DNA of 64,000 nt from Theodoxus fluviatilis (taxonomy: Eukaryota > Mollusca > Gastropoda > Cycloneritida > Neritidae), in contig JAWQFJ010001827.1 of NCBI GenBank assembly GCA_034096865.1, positions 315,586 through 379,585 on the forward strand. The letters are read 5' to 3'. The position numbers were made by a program, and so were the translations under genes. A model generated the notes under the pieces. That model searched no databases. It was not told the DNA's origin and saw nothing but the letters and a program-made list of their open reading frames with translations. Shown piece by piece: positions 1-12,517 of this stretch; position 1 is the first letter of the stretch, and each line of letters starts with the position of its first letter.

Positions 1-1262
1 GGAACATCACTTCCGGTAGAATGAAAGCTACAGTGGACTAGTAATAATCATGTTTTCATATAGTAGTGTCTTTCATGTGTATCTGCATTTAATTATTTCG
101 AAGAGTGAAAGAAAATAGTGTATTACTTTTGTAATTAAAGACACTTTGAGCATAATGAAGCAAGAATTAATAGTCGATCAGTTTGTTAACATTTGCCAGA
201 CTTGTGCAGGAATGTGCGTGAGATTTTTTACTTACATGCGAAGCAAAAGTGAGTCTATGTACTCAGCAGTGTCGTCCGTCCGTCCGTCCGTCCGGGCGTC
301 CGGGCGTCCTTCCGTCCGTCCCGGCGTAAAAAACTTAAACGTTGGATTTTTCTCGGAGACTATTAAGTCTATCAACACCAAATGTGGCATGATGGTGTAT
401 GATGACAAGGCCTCAAAAAACATACATGGTGACTTGACCTTGCTTCAAGGTCAAGGTCACAGGAGCCATAAATGTGGTCTCAAAAACAGTCATTTTTCAC
501 ATTTTCCCAATTTTCTAAAAAGTTATTGAGAATGGCGACCTTAGCTACAAGTGGTATATAGGTCAAAGCAAGCCCTATCTATTGATACCAGTTTGGTTGA
601 CCTTGCTTCAAGGTCAAGGTCACAGGAGCTCTTCAAAGTTGGATTGTATACATATTTTGAAGTGACCTTGACCCTGAACTATGGCAGATAACTGTTTCAA
701 ACTTAATAATTATGTGGGGCACATGTTATACTTTTATCATGAGACACATTTGGTCACATATCATCAAGGTCAAGGTCACTTTGACCCTTATGAAATGTGA
801 CCAAAATGTGGTAGTGAACCACTAAAATTGACCATATCTCATGGTAGAAAGTGCCAATAAGCACCATTGTGCTTCCTATGTCTTGAATTAAGAGCTTTGT
901 GTTGCATGACCTTGGATGACCTTGACCTTGGGTCAAGGTCACGTGTATTTTTGGTAGGAAAAAATGTGTAAAGCATTTCTTAGTGTATGATGTCATTGCT
1001 AGGTTTAGTTATTTGACCTTGACCTTGAAGGTCACCTGAAGGTCAAGGTCATATAACGGTCAAGGTCAAGCGTGTGAGTCGTATGGGCTTTGCCCTTCTT
1101 GTTCAGTATTGCCGTTAGTTTTATTGCAAAAGTGTAGATGCTGTTCTTGTCATCAAGAAGTATTCTTCAGCCGGACAAATTAATATTATAAGTTATTGAG
1201 CTTTCATCGGAAAGTGAACAGCACTGCTGTTGTAAAATAGTGGCTCACCGGAAGTGATGTTC
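1..1262. mobile_element. Possible DNA transposon or MITE with terminal inverted repeats, left end at window edge
   Basis: Positions 2-17 (GAACATCACTTCCGGT) are the exact reverse complement of 1247-1262. Inside these ends a second weak inverted match, ATGAAAGCT near 21-29, faces its complement near 1199-1207. The interior holds no transposase-like frame and is mostly occupied by the dispersed repeat at 231-1103. I read this as a non-autonomous element that received, or carries, that repeat. The true left end and target duplication cannot be seen because the window begins here. Confidence 0.5.
231..1103 (+). repeat. Dispersed repeat rich in AAGGTCA half-sites, copy A
   Basis: Nearly identical to 16650-17511 in the same orientation, from the ACATGCGAAGC start to the GGGCTTTGCCCTTCTTGTT end. 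It carries a short (CGTC/CGTCCGTC) tract near its start, and many AAGGTCA/TGACCTT half-sites, often in tandem (around 430, 600, 765, 930 and 1015-1070). No coding frame is convincing. In copy B the ends form an 11-bp inverted repeat; in this copy the left end has one substitution (ACTTACATGC). Confidence 0.85.
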
Positions 1263-1725
1263 TCGAGAATCACTACCTCTCTCGCAATTCAGCGAAGCTG
1301 GCAGTCCCATTAGATAGTGTCTTTGTTTTGATCTACCTGATCCTCTCCACCTTCCATCCTCTCGGAAAATTCCTTCACCTACAAAATCAAGTCTACCTAG
1401 CCCAGCATTAAAACAATGTTTGTCTTTTTTCCTGAAAACTGATACTTGTCATCCTTGTTGATTTGTTAGCTTTGTCGCTATTGATAGATGAGCTTTGGGT
1501 AAGGTTAGAAGCCAAATTAGACAGAATATGAGGACCTCAGAATGTTACGCCAAGAGCTAAGTAATAGTACTACTAAGGCTATAAATATGATGGAAATTGT
1601 AATCATAGCAGTAGCAATGTCAGGATCTCAGAATCATATTGATATGATAATGCTGTCAAGAATGTGTGTTGATCAGGCAAAAAAAAAATTGTTGTCGCCA
1701 ACCCAACACTTTTTTTTGCTGCTGG

Positions 1726-1726
<1 letters not shown>
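1263..1726. other. Unassigned single-copy-like sequence
   Basis: AT-rich sequence between the inverted-repeat element and the CA tract. I see no exon with good splice signals, no repeat partner within the window and no RNA-like structure. Confidence 0.6.
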
Positions 1727-1781
<55 letters not shown>

Positions 1782-1791
1782 CACACACACA

Positions 1792-1835
<44 letters not shown>

Positions 1836-1861
1836 ACACACACACACACACACCACACACA

Positions 1862-1936
<75 letters not shown>

Positions 1937-1947
1937 ACACACACACA

Positions 1948-2001
<54 letters not shown>

Positions 2002-2007
2002 CACACA

Positions 2008-2074
<67 letters not shown>

Positions 2075-2098
2075 ACACACACACACCACACACACACA

Positions 2099-2176
<78 letters not shown>
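1727..2176. repeat. (CA)n microsatellite, interrupted
   Basis: About 450 bp of CA dinucleotide, broken at irregular intervals by extra C (CCA) and by CATA. The long frames of alternating His-Thr or Cys-Val here are simple-repeat translations. Confidence 0.97.
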
Positions 2177-2178
<2 letters not shown>

Positions 2179-2653
2179 GCAAATAGCGCACAGATAAACT
2201 GTGTAAATCCTTCACTGGAATCAATCATGAAAACTTTTCTTTGAAAGGCAAAAGGTCCTACCTACCAACCCTTAGTTTTTTTGTTGGTGTTTATTTGTTG
2301 CTATGTTACCTAATTACATTATTCTCCTACATGTAACCTCTTTTAAACTGGCCTGTTTTGAAGCATCACACATTCTCATTCAAGGAGCAATAAAATATAG
2401 CGTATTGTACCTGAAACAAACAAATTTGAGGATGGGGTAGGGGGTGAACCTTAAAGTATATGTAATGGGTTATTTTGATCATGGTTGTAATACCATCACA
2501 AAATCTACGTCTAAAGAAGGTGCAGGCCCCTAAAGCCTTGCCAGTGATCCCAGCTGAGGAGGGCAACACTGAGCTGCCCAGGCTGCTTGTTGTTCTGGCA
2601 GTGCAGACAGCTGTGCCTTGTGTGACTCAGCTGGAAATTTCCTTTTCATGAGG
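2177..2653. other. Unassigned sequence between two simple repeats
   Basis: No recognised exon or element. AAAAGGTCCTACCTACC near 2249 loosely mirrors AAAAGGTCAGTAGGTAGG near 3152 in inverted sense, so an old element may span the C-rich tract. This is too weak to define. Confidence 0.4.
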
Positions 2654-3108
2654 CACCCCCAACCCTTACCCCCACCCCCCCACCCTCTAAACCCCCCCCC
2701 CCCACCCTCTACCCCCTCTACCCCCACCCACCCACCCCTACCCCCACCCCCTACCCCCACCCTCTACCCCCACCTTCTACCCCGCCTCTACCCCCACCCA
2801 CCCACCCACCCCCTGCCCCCACCCTCTACCCCCACCCACTCACCCCCTACCCCCAACCCCTGCCCCTACCCTCTACCCCCACCCCCACCCTCTACCCCCA
2901 TCCCCCACCTCCTACCCCCACCCCCTGCCCCCACCCTCTACCCCCACCCCCACCCCCCACCCCCTGCCCCCACCCCCACCCCCCACCCTCTACCCCCACC
3001 CTCTACCCCCACCCTCTACCCCCACCCCCCACCCTCTACCCCCACCCTCTACCCCCACCCACCCACCCCCTACCCCTACCCCCTGCCCCCACTCTCTACC
3101 TCCACCCC
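2654..3108. repeat. C-rich minisatellite (CTACCCCCACCC-like unit)
   Basis: Variable-length tandem units built from CTACCCCCACCC, CTGCCCCCACC and short C runs. The strand bias is extreme (almost no G on +), so the minus strand is G-rich and could form quadruplexes. Proline-rich frames across it are repeat translations. Confidence 0.9.
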
Positions 3109-3129
3109 TGGTACAGTAGTTGTGGTTAA

Positions 3130-3475
3130 AGTAACATGACAACTTTTTTTAAAAGGTCAGTAGGTAGGCACAATTTTATATATTTTGGTTATTTCATAAT
3201 GGAGGCCAAATTGATACGGTACACCTTTGTGTTTCTTAAGAATGTTCTGTATACAAGAGATTCACTTGAACATAAATCTAAATTTCTCTTTCACCCAGAA
3301 TATTAAAAAAAACTTAACTAGTGCTGATAGAAAAGATGGCACAGCTAGCAGTTTGTGTTTACCTTTGATTTCTTTCATTTTGGTTTTTCCTCTTTTCCCC
3401 CCTATGATTGAAAAAAGTGTAGAATCAGCAGGAAAAAAATAGGGTTGGTTGGGTTACCATGACCACCATTCTTTA
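3130..3475 (+). repeat. Old dispersed repeat, copy 1 (partner near 33330-33610)
   Basis: Scattered matches to 33330-33610 in the same orientation. Examples are GATTCACTTGAACATAAAT against GATTCATTTGAATATAAAT, and a shared tail of A-run, TAGG, GGTTACC and ACCACNATT. Divergence is high. No coding content is seen and the family is unknown. Confidence 0.5.
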
Positions 3476-3749
3476 TAATGGAGGGTAGACCTAATGTGCA
3501 TAGTTTTACTAACATTCTGCAAGGGTTTTTTTTTTCCTTCCAAATCTCATCATCCATCAGTGCATGTTGGGATGTTAGCAAATTGAAAATGAGTCAAAGC
3601 TAATGAGTAAAACGTAAGATACAGTCAACATCAATTTCATTTCTTGCTCTGACTTTATCATTATTTAAACCCATGTACGCAGCTGTTGGGCTCAAGTCTC
3701 CAATGCTTCAAGTTCAAAGGAAGAAAAGCCAACATCTTGCATCTTTCAG

Positions 3750-3929
3750 GGACCTTGGCTCCTGTTTTCGCAACCTGCGGGTGCTGTGGATGAACAGGTG
3801 TGGATTGCAGGAGTTGGACGGCATCTCCTCCATGGTCAGTCTGCAGGAGTTGTACCTCTCCTACAACGAGCTGTCGGAGATTTCACCTCTCTCTATGTTG
3901 GAGGAAATGCAGGTTCTGGACCTAGAAGG
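3750..3929 (+). CDS. LRRC56: LRRC56 exon a: LRR core
   Basis: The acceptor is TTTCAG before 3750 and the donor GTGAGT at 3930. The first base completes a codon begun upstream; the exon ends two bases into a Gly codon. It encodes [20 protein letters not shown] and then two LRRs ending at VLDLEG. The strong LRRC56-like wording of the repeats makes this the anchor exon for the gene call. Confidence 0.92.
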
Positions 3930-6900
3930 GTGAGTTGGTTGGAGCACCATGTCTGGATTTATGACTGGCTTTCTCAGCAACAAGAGCTGAAATCAGAATC
4001 AAGTGTCAGAAAAAGATAGATACATAGGTTGCTTCTCCAGTTCAGTATGTATTATTCCTCACTCAGGAAAGATTTGGTTAATAGAAATTTTGAGTTTTCT
4101 GGGTAGTAGGATCTTTGATATACAATGCTTGTGCCAGATCTCTCCAATCGAGCTTTTTGTGTTTGCTTCACTACTCAGCAGTGAATGTAATTCCAACGCA
4201 CATTTATGAGTGTTGAAGATGTATGACAAGAACTATTTCTACTGCTTCAAAATTCAACTCAGGAAAGAGATGTGTTCTTTAGCAAGATGAATAGAATTAT
4301 ATATCTGAATCATCTGTGAGAAATAAAAAAACATGAATGTAAAAGGATGGTTTTGTATGAACAGATATTACCCAGATGGGCTTATATGAAGTAATTAAAG
4401 AATGGTTAAATATAGCCCCTGAAAAGAAAAAAAACCAGAATTACATGTAACATACTGACATCACTTAACATGGACATGCTGTTCTAAATAAAATGAGTAA
4501 TAATGATAATTTTTAAAGTGTGTACATTGTAAGCCACAAAACATACATCACGCTGAGTTTGTTTCAAGGACACAATACAGTCAGTGCACTGCAGTCATTT
4601 AATGTCTGGTTGACTGCATGCCTTGCAGGAACTGCATAGAGGACATGACTCAGGTGCAGTACCTGGCCCTGTGTCTCAAACTCCGACAGCTCAACCTGGA
4701 TGGCAACCCTGTCTGTCTGCAGCCCAGTCCTGACTCAGATGAAGTAGGTGTCTGTGTGTCCCCCTCCCCCCTCCTTTTCTGCTTTTCTATCGCAGACATC
4801 TCTCCCTTGCCCTCTTCTTGAACTTTTCAGAGATGGCAATTTGGATTGACATTTTGAGAGCATCTGTAGGCTTGTAAAAGGCTGCTGCTTCTCTTAGCTG
4901 GTGATGCTGTGATCACCTCCAGAAAGTGTCACATGATGCATGAGTGTCTCTGCTAAGGTTTAAAATGGAGGTACTACATTACCATTTGAAAGTTGATCTT
5001 ATTCTTTAAAAAATGTATCTTGGATGAATTGGAACACTAGGATTCTGGCTGGCATAACTGATGATGCAACATTCCAGACAGCTCTGTCAAATTCACTAGG
5101 ACATTTCACTTTATCCTTGAAAAATAATATAATTTCTATCATTATAAAGATAGTGTTGGAGTGGATTACTTTTGATGTTACAACTATAGACAGTTTAGTT
5201 GAATGAGAATTCCCATGATGACCTGCGTAGGGCTACTTCTTGTGTAAGTTATGTCATGAGCCCGTGTTAGTGACTGTACATATTTTAGCCTAGATGTTGT
5301 TGAACATCATTGCAGTCATGTTATGAAAAGCAGGACAAAAATCAGAGACAGGTTTCCCAGACACAATCCACAAACACAATAGTTTCCATGGGCATCTCAA
5401 GGGACCAGAGGCGCGTTTCATATCAAAAGGTATAAAACAGATGTTCAGAGATGAACGCTAATGATGAGCACTTGCATAAGTAGGTTCATGTAGAGATAAG
5501 TTTTGGGTTTCATGAATGTCCATCCATCCACCCACCCATCCACCCTCCCACCCACCCACTCACACACCCACTCACCCACCCACCCACCCACCCATCCATC
5601 CATCCATCCACCCACCCACCCACCCACCCATCCATCCATCCATCCATCCACCCACCCACCAACCCACCCACCCACCCACCCATCCATCCATCCATCCATC
5701 CATCCACCCACCCACCCACCCACCCACCCACCCACCCACCCACCCACCCATCCATCCATTCATCCATCCATCCATCCATCCATCCATCCACCCACCCACC
5801 CACCCACCCACCCACCCACCCACCCATCCATCCATCCATCCATCCATCCATCCATCCATCCATCCATCCATCCATCCATCCATCCATCCATCCATCCATC
5901 TGTATCTATTCCTTGATGTTGCAGGAGGACTACGACTACCGACAAACCATCAGAAAAATGCTGCCCCAGGTCCAGATGCTGGACGATGACCCACTGCTGG
6001 ATGGCCCCTCAAAAAGGCGCCCCAACGCCTTTGAGGAAGACTGGCGCTACCTGGAGGAGCTGCAGAATGATGCACTGCTGCAAGAAGTGGAGGAGGCTAC
6101 TGCCATCATTGTGCCAGGTGATTGGAGCTTGTATTACTTTTTATTTCTAATGCTCATTCTTTGCCATCCCCCCCCCCCCCCCCCCCCGGCCCCCAATTCT
6201 TCAGAGCTATTGGCTTCATCTCATTTTATGTAAGAAGCTCACCTTGCAGTTGCTGTGAGGCTGGTAGGTGCAGTACTCCAGTGATGCAGGAATGCTGGAG
6301 AAGCCTCTGCTGGTTGTCCCCATCCAGGAGTCAAACTGTGTACCTGTGAGAATGTAAAAATATTTGGCAGTTTGATGATTGCTTGATGCGGCATTGGGTT
6401 GTAGTGCTGCATGGGAACTGACGGTGTGTGTGTGGATTCTTTGTGTTGGTGTGCATACCCTTTGGATGTCTGATGCTGGTAGAGAATTGATTGCTGGGCC
6501 CTACAAACAGGAAGTGAAACATGAATCAAAATGATATAAACCCATAAGTTAGTGTCTTTGTATTAAGCTACTGCCTTTTCCTTTACTTTTCTCACCCCTA
6601 AGTTACAGAACTGTGTGTGCTGAAGCTCACAAAACATTAAGGACTGTTTTGCAATATTAATTCCTTTGCCAGTTCTTTCTTCTTATGAAAACAATTATGT
6701 CTGCTTTCTTGCATTTGTGATTGCTGGTTATTTGTGGCCTGGCATCCGAAAGCAAGGCTAAAGTTGCAAGAATGATAAAATGAGATTTTCAGTCATTGTA
6801 TTTATCCATTCATGCATATTTCAGTAAAAGCAGCATCTAATGAAATTTTTCATCCCTCATAGTAATGCAAAGCATAGAAAAACATATACATGCTTCAACC

Positions 6901-7504
6901 TGAAACCCCTGCCTTTTCCATAGGGAACACAGAGAAGGGAACAATGAAAATAAAAACCGCTGGCGCTGAACCTCCAGGTTTTGGCACACACAAAAAATTG
7001 GGTTCAAACCCGCAATCTCTTGAGAAAAGAGGGGGGGAAAAACACACACAAAAACACAAAAAACAGGTCGGGTTCGAAAAAAGTTTCAGCGCGGATTCGA
7101 ATCCGTTCACGCATGACCTAACATTACAATTGTCCAGCGCTTTACCATCTGAGCCATTCATTTGGCAACTGACGTTACTACGTGTTTGTAAAGGAATTAT
7201 AACGTTCTTTTCTGTAAACTCCCTCGCTTCATATTTTGCACTGTAAATTGTATAAAAATGGATGATAGTTCATGAAATTTGAGTGGTCTTGTACATTTTA
7301 GGATACTTAAGGTCTATTTCTGCCAAGTTTATTATCGATTCACTGCCATTAGGCCAAGCCAACAGACTACCAGTACCAAGTTGTTGCGCTTAAGTCAGGA
7401 CAGACAGAACGAACGAACGAACTTTTATTTTACAAGGGTAGTGAATTAGGCAGTATTGCCTTTCTTACTTACATTCAGCCCTTGAGGCAAAATATTCAAA
7501 TGTG

Positions 7505-7560
<56 letters not shown>

Positions 7561-7677
7561 TACAGAGAGAGAGACAGAGAGAGAGACAGAGACAGAGAGA
7601 GAGACAGAGAGAGAGGGTGGGAGGGGAGCTGGGAAAAGGGGAGGAAGGGAAGAGAGAATGAGAGTAAGATGGTGGGT

Positions 7678-7739
<62 letters not shown>

Positions 7740-7917
7740 GAGAGAGAGGGAGAGAGAGAGAGACAGAGAGAGAGACACAGAGAGAGACACAGAGAGAGAC
7801 AGAGAGAGAGACAGAGAGAGACAGAGAGACAGAGAGAGAGAGTGAGAGAGAGAGAGAGGGGGGGGGAGCTGGGAAAAGGGGAGGAAGGGAAGAGAGAATG
7901 AGAGTAAGAGGGTGGGT

Positions 7918-7997
<80 letters not shown>

Positions 7998-8115
7998 GAG
8001 ACAGACACACATAGAGAGAGAGAGACAGAGAGAGAGTGAGAGAGAGAGAGGGGGGGGGGAGGGAAGCTGGGAAAAGGAGAGGAAGGGAAGAGAGAATGAG
8101 AGTAAGAGGGTGGGT

Positions 8116-8172
<57 letters not shown>

Positions 8173-8266
8173 AGAGAAAGAGGGGGGGAGGGGAGCTGGG
8201 AAAAGGGGAGGAAGGGAAGAGAGAATGAGAGTAAGAGGGTGGGTGGGAGAGAGAGAGAGAGAGATC

Positions 8267-8330
<64 letters not shown>

Positions 8331-11300
8331 CAGAGAGAGAGACAGAGAGAGAGTGAGAGTAGCCATAAGTACTGATCAAAAGATCAGATAAAGGCCTCGC
8401 AGCCTAAGACATCTGAGGACATATCTATCTATCTAAATTAATTCTCCTATAAACTGTCCTATTAATAAGAAAAAAACACACGACAAACACCAAAATCAAA
8501 AGGCTTTCGGGCATACGCCCTTCTTCAGTTAATACAGAAACACATAAACTGTCCTCGCAAATGACGTCACGTTATTGATGACGTCGCACATGTTGGAATT
8601 TCGCCATTCCTCCCCAGGTGTTTCGAAATTATTCTCCTGGCATATAGGATCGAAATTGTACTTGCAAATGACGTCATACTATTAATGACGTCAAATTTGG
8701 CTTTTCCGTCAATTGTCATTTCAATAATTTTTAGAGAGGTGCTTCGATTATACGACCTTAAAAAAACCACTTTCTCTTCAAGCCTCGATTCTGAAAATTT
8801 GATACATTCAATCGGACCTAACTTCCAGTTAGTGTGCAAAATCTCAAGGAAATCCGTCCAGTAGTTTTCGAGATATAAGCCGTGGAGACGGGACAGACAG
8901 ACAGACACACACACACACAGACAGACAGACTAATAAAGTCTGTAGGACCTCCAGTAAACCTGGAGGGATAAGGCTTCATGTTATCCTGTCTTTCTCTCTG
9001 CAGGGTCAGAACGCCCTGGCTCAGCGCTGCGACCTGCCACAGCCTATCGCCCAGGGTCAGTGATGCGTCCTGGCTCCGCAGCACGTCCAGGGTCTGCTAG
9101 TAAAAGACCAGGCACTTCCATGCGCCCTGGAACCCCAGGGAGGCCTGGCACTGCCATCAGACCTGGTTCTGCCAGTAGACCCCAAACTGCTGCCAACAGG
9201 CATGGGTCAGGTGAGCTGGCAAGGGCACGCAGGGTTGGGGAGTGAAGAAAAATTATGGGTCTTGCTGTTAGAGCAGGTAGGTGTAAAGTTAGCCTCAGGT
9301 GAGACAGAGGTTGGTGCAGCAATGTTCTCCATCTGTAAGGGCCAAAGGAATTGAAGAGATGTGGTTAGTTGAATGACGGTAATGTGAGTTTTGTTCATTT
9401 TTAGAAGCAGTGACTGGTAATGAAGTCTCTACGCGAGTCCTCATTTTTAGACATGAATGATTGTTTTCTTTTCCTATACTTTCCTCCTGCACTGTTCTTG
9501 TCGGACTTTTATGTCTTGCTTTATTAGTAAGAGAGTTTCTAAAACAGAGCTATTCTAAGTGAGGTGAGAATGTTTGTTAAAAGTTGAGCTATTCAACGGA
9601 ATGTTTAGTCAAGTCGATCAAGTACAAACAAGTAGATTTTCTTCATCGTGGTGTGCTGACTAATTAAGAAATTACTTTTCATCACTAGATGAAGACTGTT
9701 ACACAGATCCTCATTTGACCAGCTGTGAGTAAGCATGGATCTGCAATCTCATTTTGTTAAATTATCTGAATCAGACATGTTTTGTTCTGATTTGCTTCTC
9801 TGTGTTCATTTCTTTTGTAAATTGGTGTGCAACATTGGTTTGGTTAGCAACATTTGTTTTCAAATTTAATAATTTTGTGGTACACACTGCATTCTAAAAA
9901 ATAACAAATCTTAGCACAAATCATTTGACATTCAAAGAAACCAATGACAGCAGAAATGGTAGCATGTTTCCCTCAACCCTATTCCCCACCACCCACCACC
10001 CCTACCCCTACCTCCACCCCTCCCCCATCCCCCACCCCCCACCATAACCCCACTCAGATCATCATCATTATGGAGATGACTGCCCAGTTGTTTTCAATGG
10101 AGAGACCAATGTCAGAAACAGCAGTCATGACTTTTCCCTAACTGAAGTCCTCACAGATGGAAATCAGAGCCCGAGTACTTCCCACTGACATCAAGATCTT
10201 ATGGTAGACTCAGACATGTTCCAGAATGAATGAAAGAAGCCATTTTCTTCAGTGCCAAGACCCTGCAACATGACCCAGGGCAAACCGAGCCTGCCTTACC
10301 ATCTGCAGCAGTATTTTTCATGCAGTTGAGTGTAGCAAGGGCTCATACTGTATGACTGAACAGTGTTCTTCCACTCATCTCCATGCTGATGAAGGCAAGC
10401 ACATTCATAGCAACAGCTTCAAGATGAGCATCATTTCTGTTAGTATTGTCATGTGAATTGTTCAGAGGTTTCATTTGTGTGTCATCATGAGTTCAAACTG
10501 ATACAGTTTTAGTTTTGCTTTTCTGAAAAATTAAGTAATGATTGTAATGGTGTCTTGATCATTTCATGAGGTTTTGCTGAAATTAAATTCCTATGCTTTT
10601 GGACTGTGTGGGCATGCCTGTTATGGGTGTGCATGTATGGGTGTGCATGTATGGGTGTGCATGTATGGGCGTTCGTGTATGGGCGTGCATGTATGGTCGT
10701 GCATGTATGGGCATGCATGTATGGGCATGCAGAAGGTGTTAAACTTAAAGGGCTCAGTGTGCTTGATATTGCATACTTTTTGGGGGGGTTTACAATGCAG
10801 TATTACTGTCATCTGTCACATGGATTACCTTGCAGATGCATTTAACTAACATGATACTTAATTAGAGCTTAATCTAATAAATGTGTGGACTTATGAGTTT
10901 ATCATGCAGTCAATCACTGCTGTAAGGATTATCTAGCAGATGCATTTAACTAATGTATGGATACTCAATTAGAGCTTAATCTAATTAATTTGTGGACTTT
11001 TGAGTTTATCATGCAGTCTACCACTGCTGTAAGTGAAGAAATTATTTGCCAAAATCTGTTTATGAAACTTTGATTTGACACCCCAAAAATCAGGAACTTC
11101 TCTGTAAGCAGCAAATGTATTCTTGCTGTGTTTTTCATCAGTGGTTGCCCTATTCTCACTGTGGGTGTAAACACTTTTCCTTCATCAACCCAAGACACTG
11201 AAATACAATTCTGAAAAGACAGAGGAAATCAGACAGTCTTACCAGTTTTAAGAAGGATTTTGAAACCCACCTATTTAAATTTAAATTGTTGGCATCTTGA

Positions 11301-12440
11301 ACATGCCTTGGTGAGAGAAAGGCACATTATAAGAATGAACACATACATACATACATGAGTGCTGGTCACCTGTTTTGCAGATGGTATGGACAGCATGAAT
11401 GCTGCCAGTGAGCTGACTCTGGGTGGAGTGATCTGTGGCAACCCTTCCCGAGCTCTCAAGTCCAGGCAGCGGCCACAAAGTGGAAATGAGGAGCTCAATC
11501 TGGATGCAGAGGATGAGGAGCTCTTCAAGGAGGTCTGTCCACCTCTTGTACCTTTGGAAATGTTTTAAGTTGAGACCTTAAGTAGCCTTAAAAAGGCTGA
11601 TAGGCCCTTAAAACCCTCAAACCTCAAACCCACTTTTGTAATGGAATCTTTCTTCTTTTTGTAGCCTTCTAATGTTTTGATCATGTTGAATGTTGAGAAT
11701 TTGGAAATGCTTCCATAAACGGGCCACACGAGTGGACTGGTCCGAGAAGAGGGGTGTGAGAAAGCCAGCCAAGCACGCAGGAAACACTAGTGGACTGGTC
11801 CGAGGAGAGGGGTGTGAGAAAGCCAGCCAAGCACGCAGGAAACACTAGTGGACTGGTCCGAGGAGAGGGGTGTGAGAAAGCCAGCCAAGCACGCAGGAAA
11901 CACTAGTGGACTGGTCCGAGGAGAGGGGTGTGAGAAAGCCAGCCAAGCACGCAGGAAACACTAGTGGACTGGTCCGAGAAGAGGGGTGTGAGAAAGCCAG
12001 CCAAGCACGCAGGAAACACAAACTGGTGAGACCAAACATCTGACTAGCTGCGTTTTAACGAGTTGTTTTTTTGGTCATCAGATTCTTTTGTTATTTTGTG
12101 TATGAATCACTGCAAATGCTCTGAGAATGAACCAACCAACCAAGATCACTTACCAGTCAGATGCTGTTGCTTGCTAGCTTGTATGGAATGCCAACTTGGC
12201 CGTCTTTCCACACCCCTCTCCTCGGACAAGTCACTAGTGTGGCCCACTTATTGAAGCTTTTCCAAGAATTTTGTTAAATTTGTGCCAAATGATGAAATAA
12301 AGAATAACAAAGTGAAGTAACTAAGTAGCAGGAATACATAATGAAATGATGAAATTATATAAAGTTTGCTTATGATTCCAAATTAATTTTGATCAAGATT
12401 TTAAACAATCATTGACTGCCCCATGATTGATGGCTGCACA

Positions 12441-12517
<77 letters not shown>

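Larger units (their letters stand above)
9211..11380 (+). other. LRRC56 intron with minor repeats
   Basis: About 2.2 kb. It holds a C-rich CCACC tract near 9965-10050, a 14-bp minisatellite at 10614-10735 and a two-copy 104-bp duplication at 10822-11034, with ordinary AT-rich sequence between. No further exon is seen. Confidence 0.7.

Noticed and set aside
1542..2244. His-Thr and Cys-Val frames
   Set aside because: Simple CA/GT dinucleotide translation.
6890..7246. 118-codon frame over the intronic SINE
   Set aside because: It reads a SINE antisense and includes its homopolymers. No coding signature.
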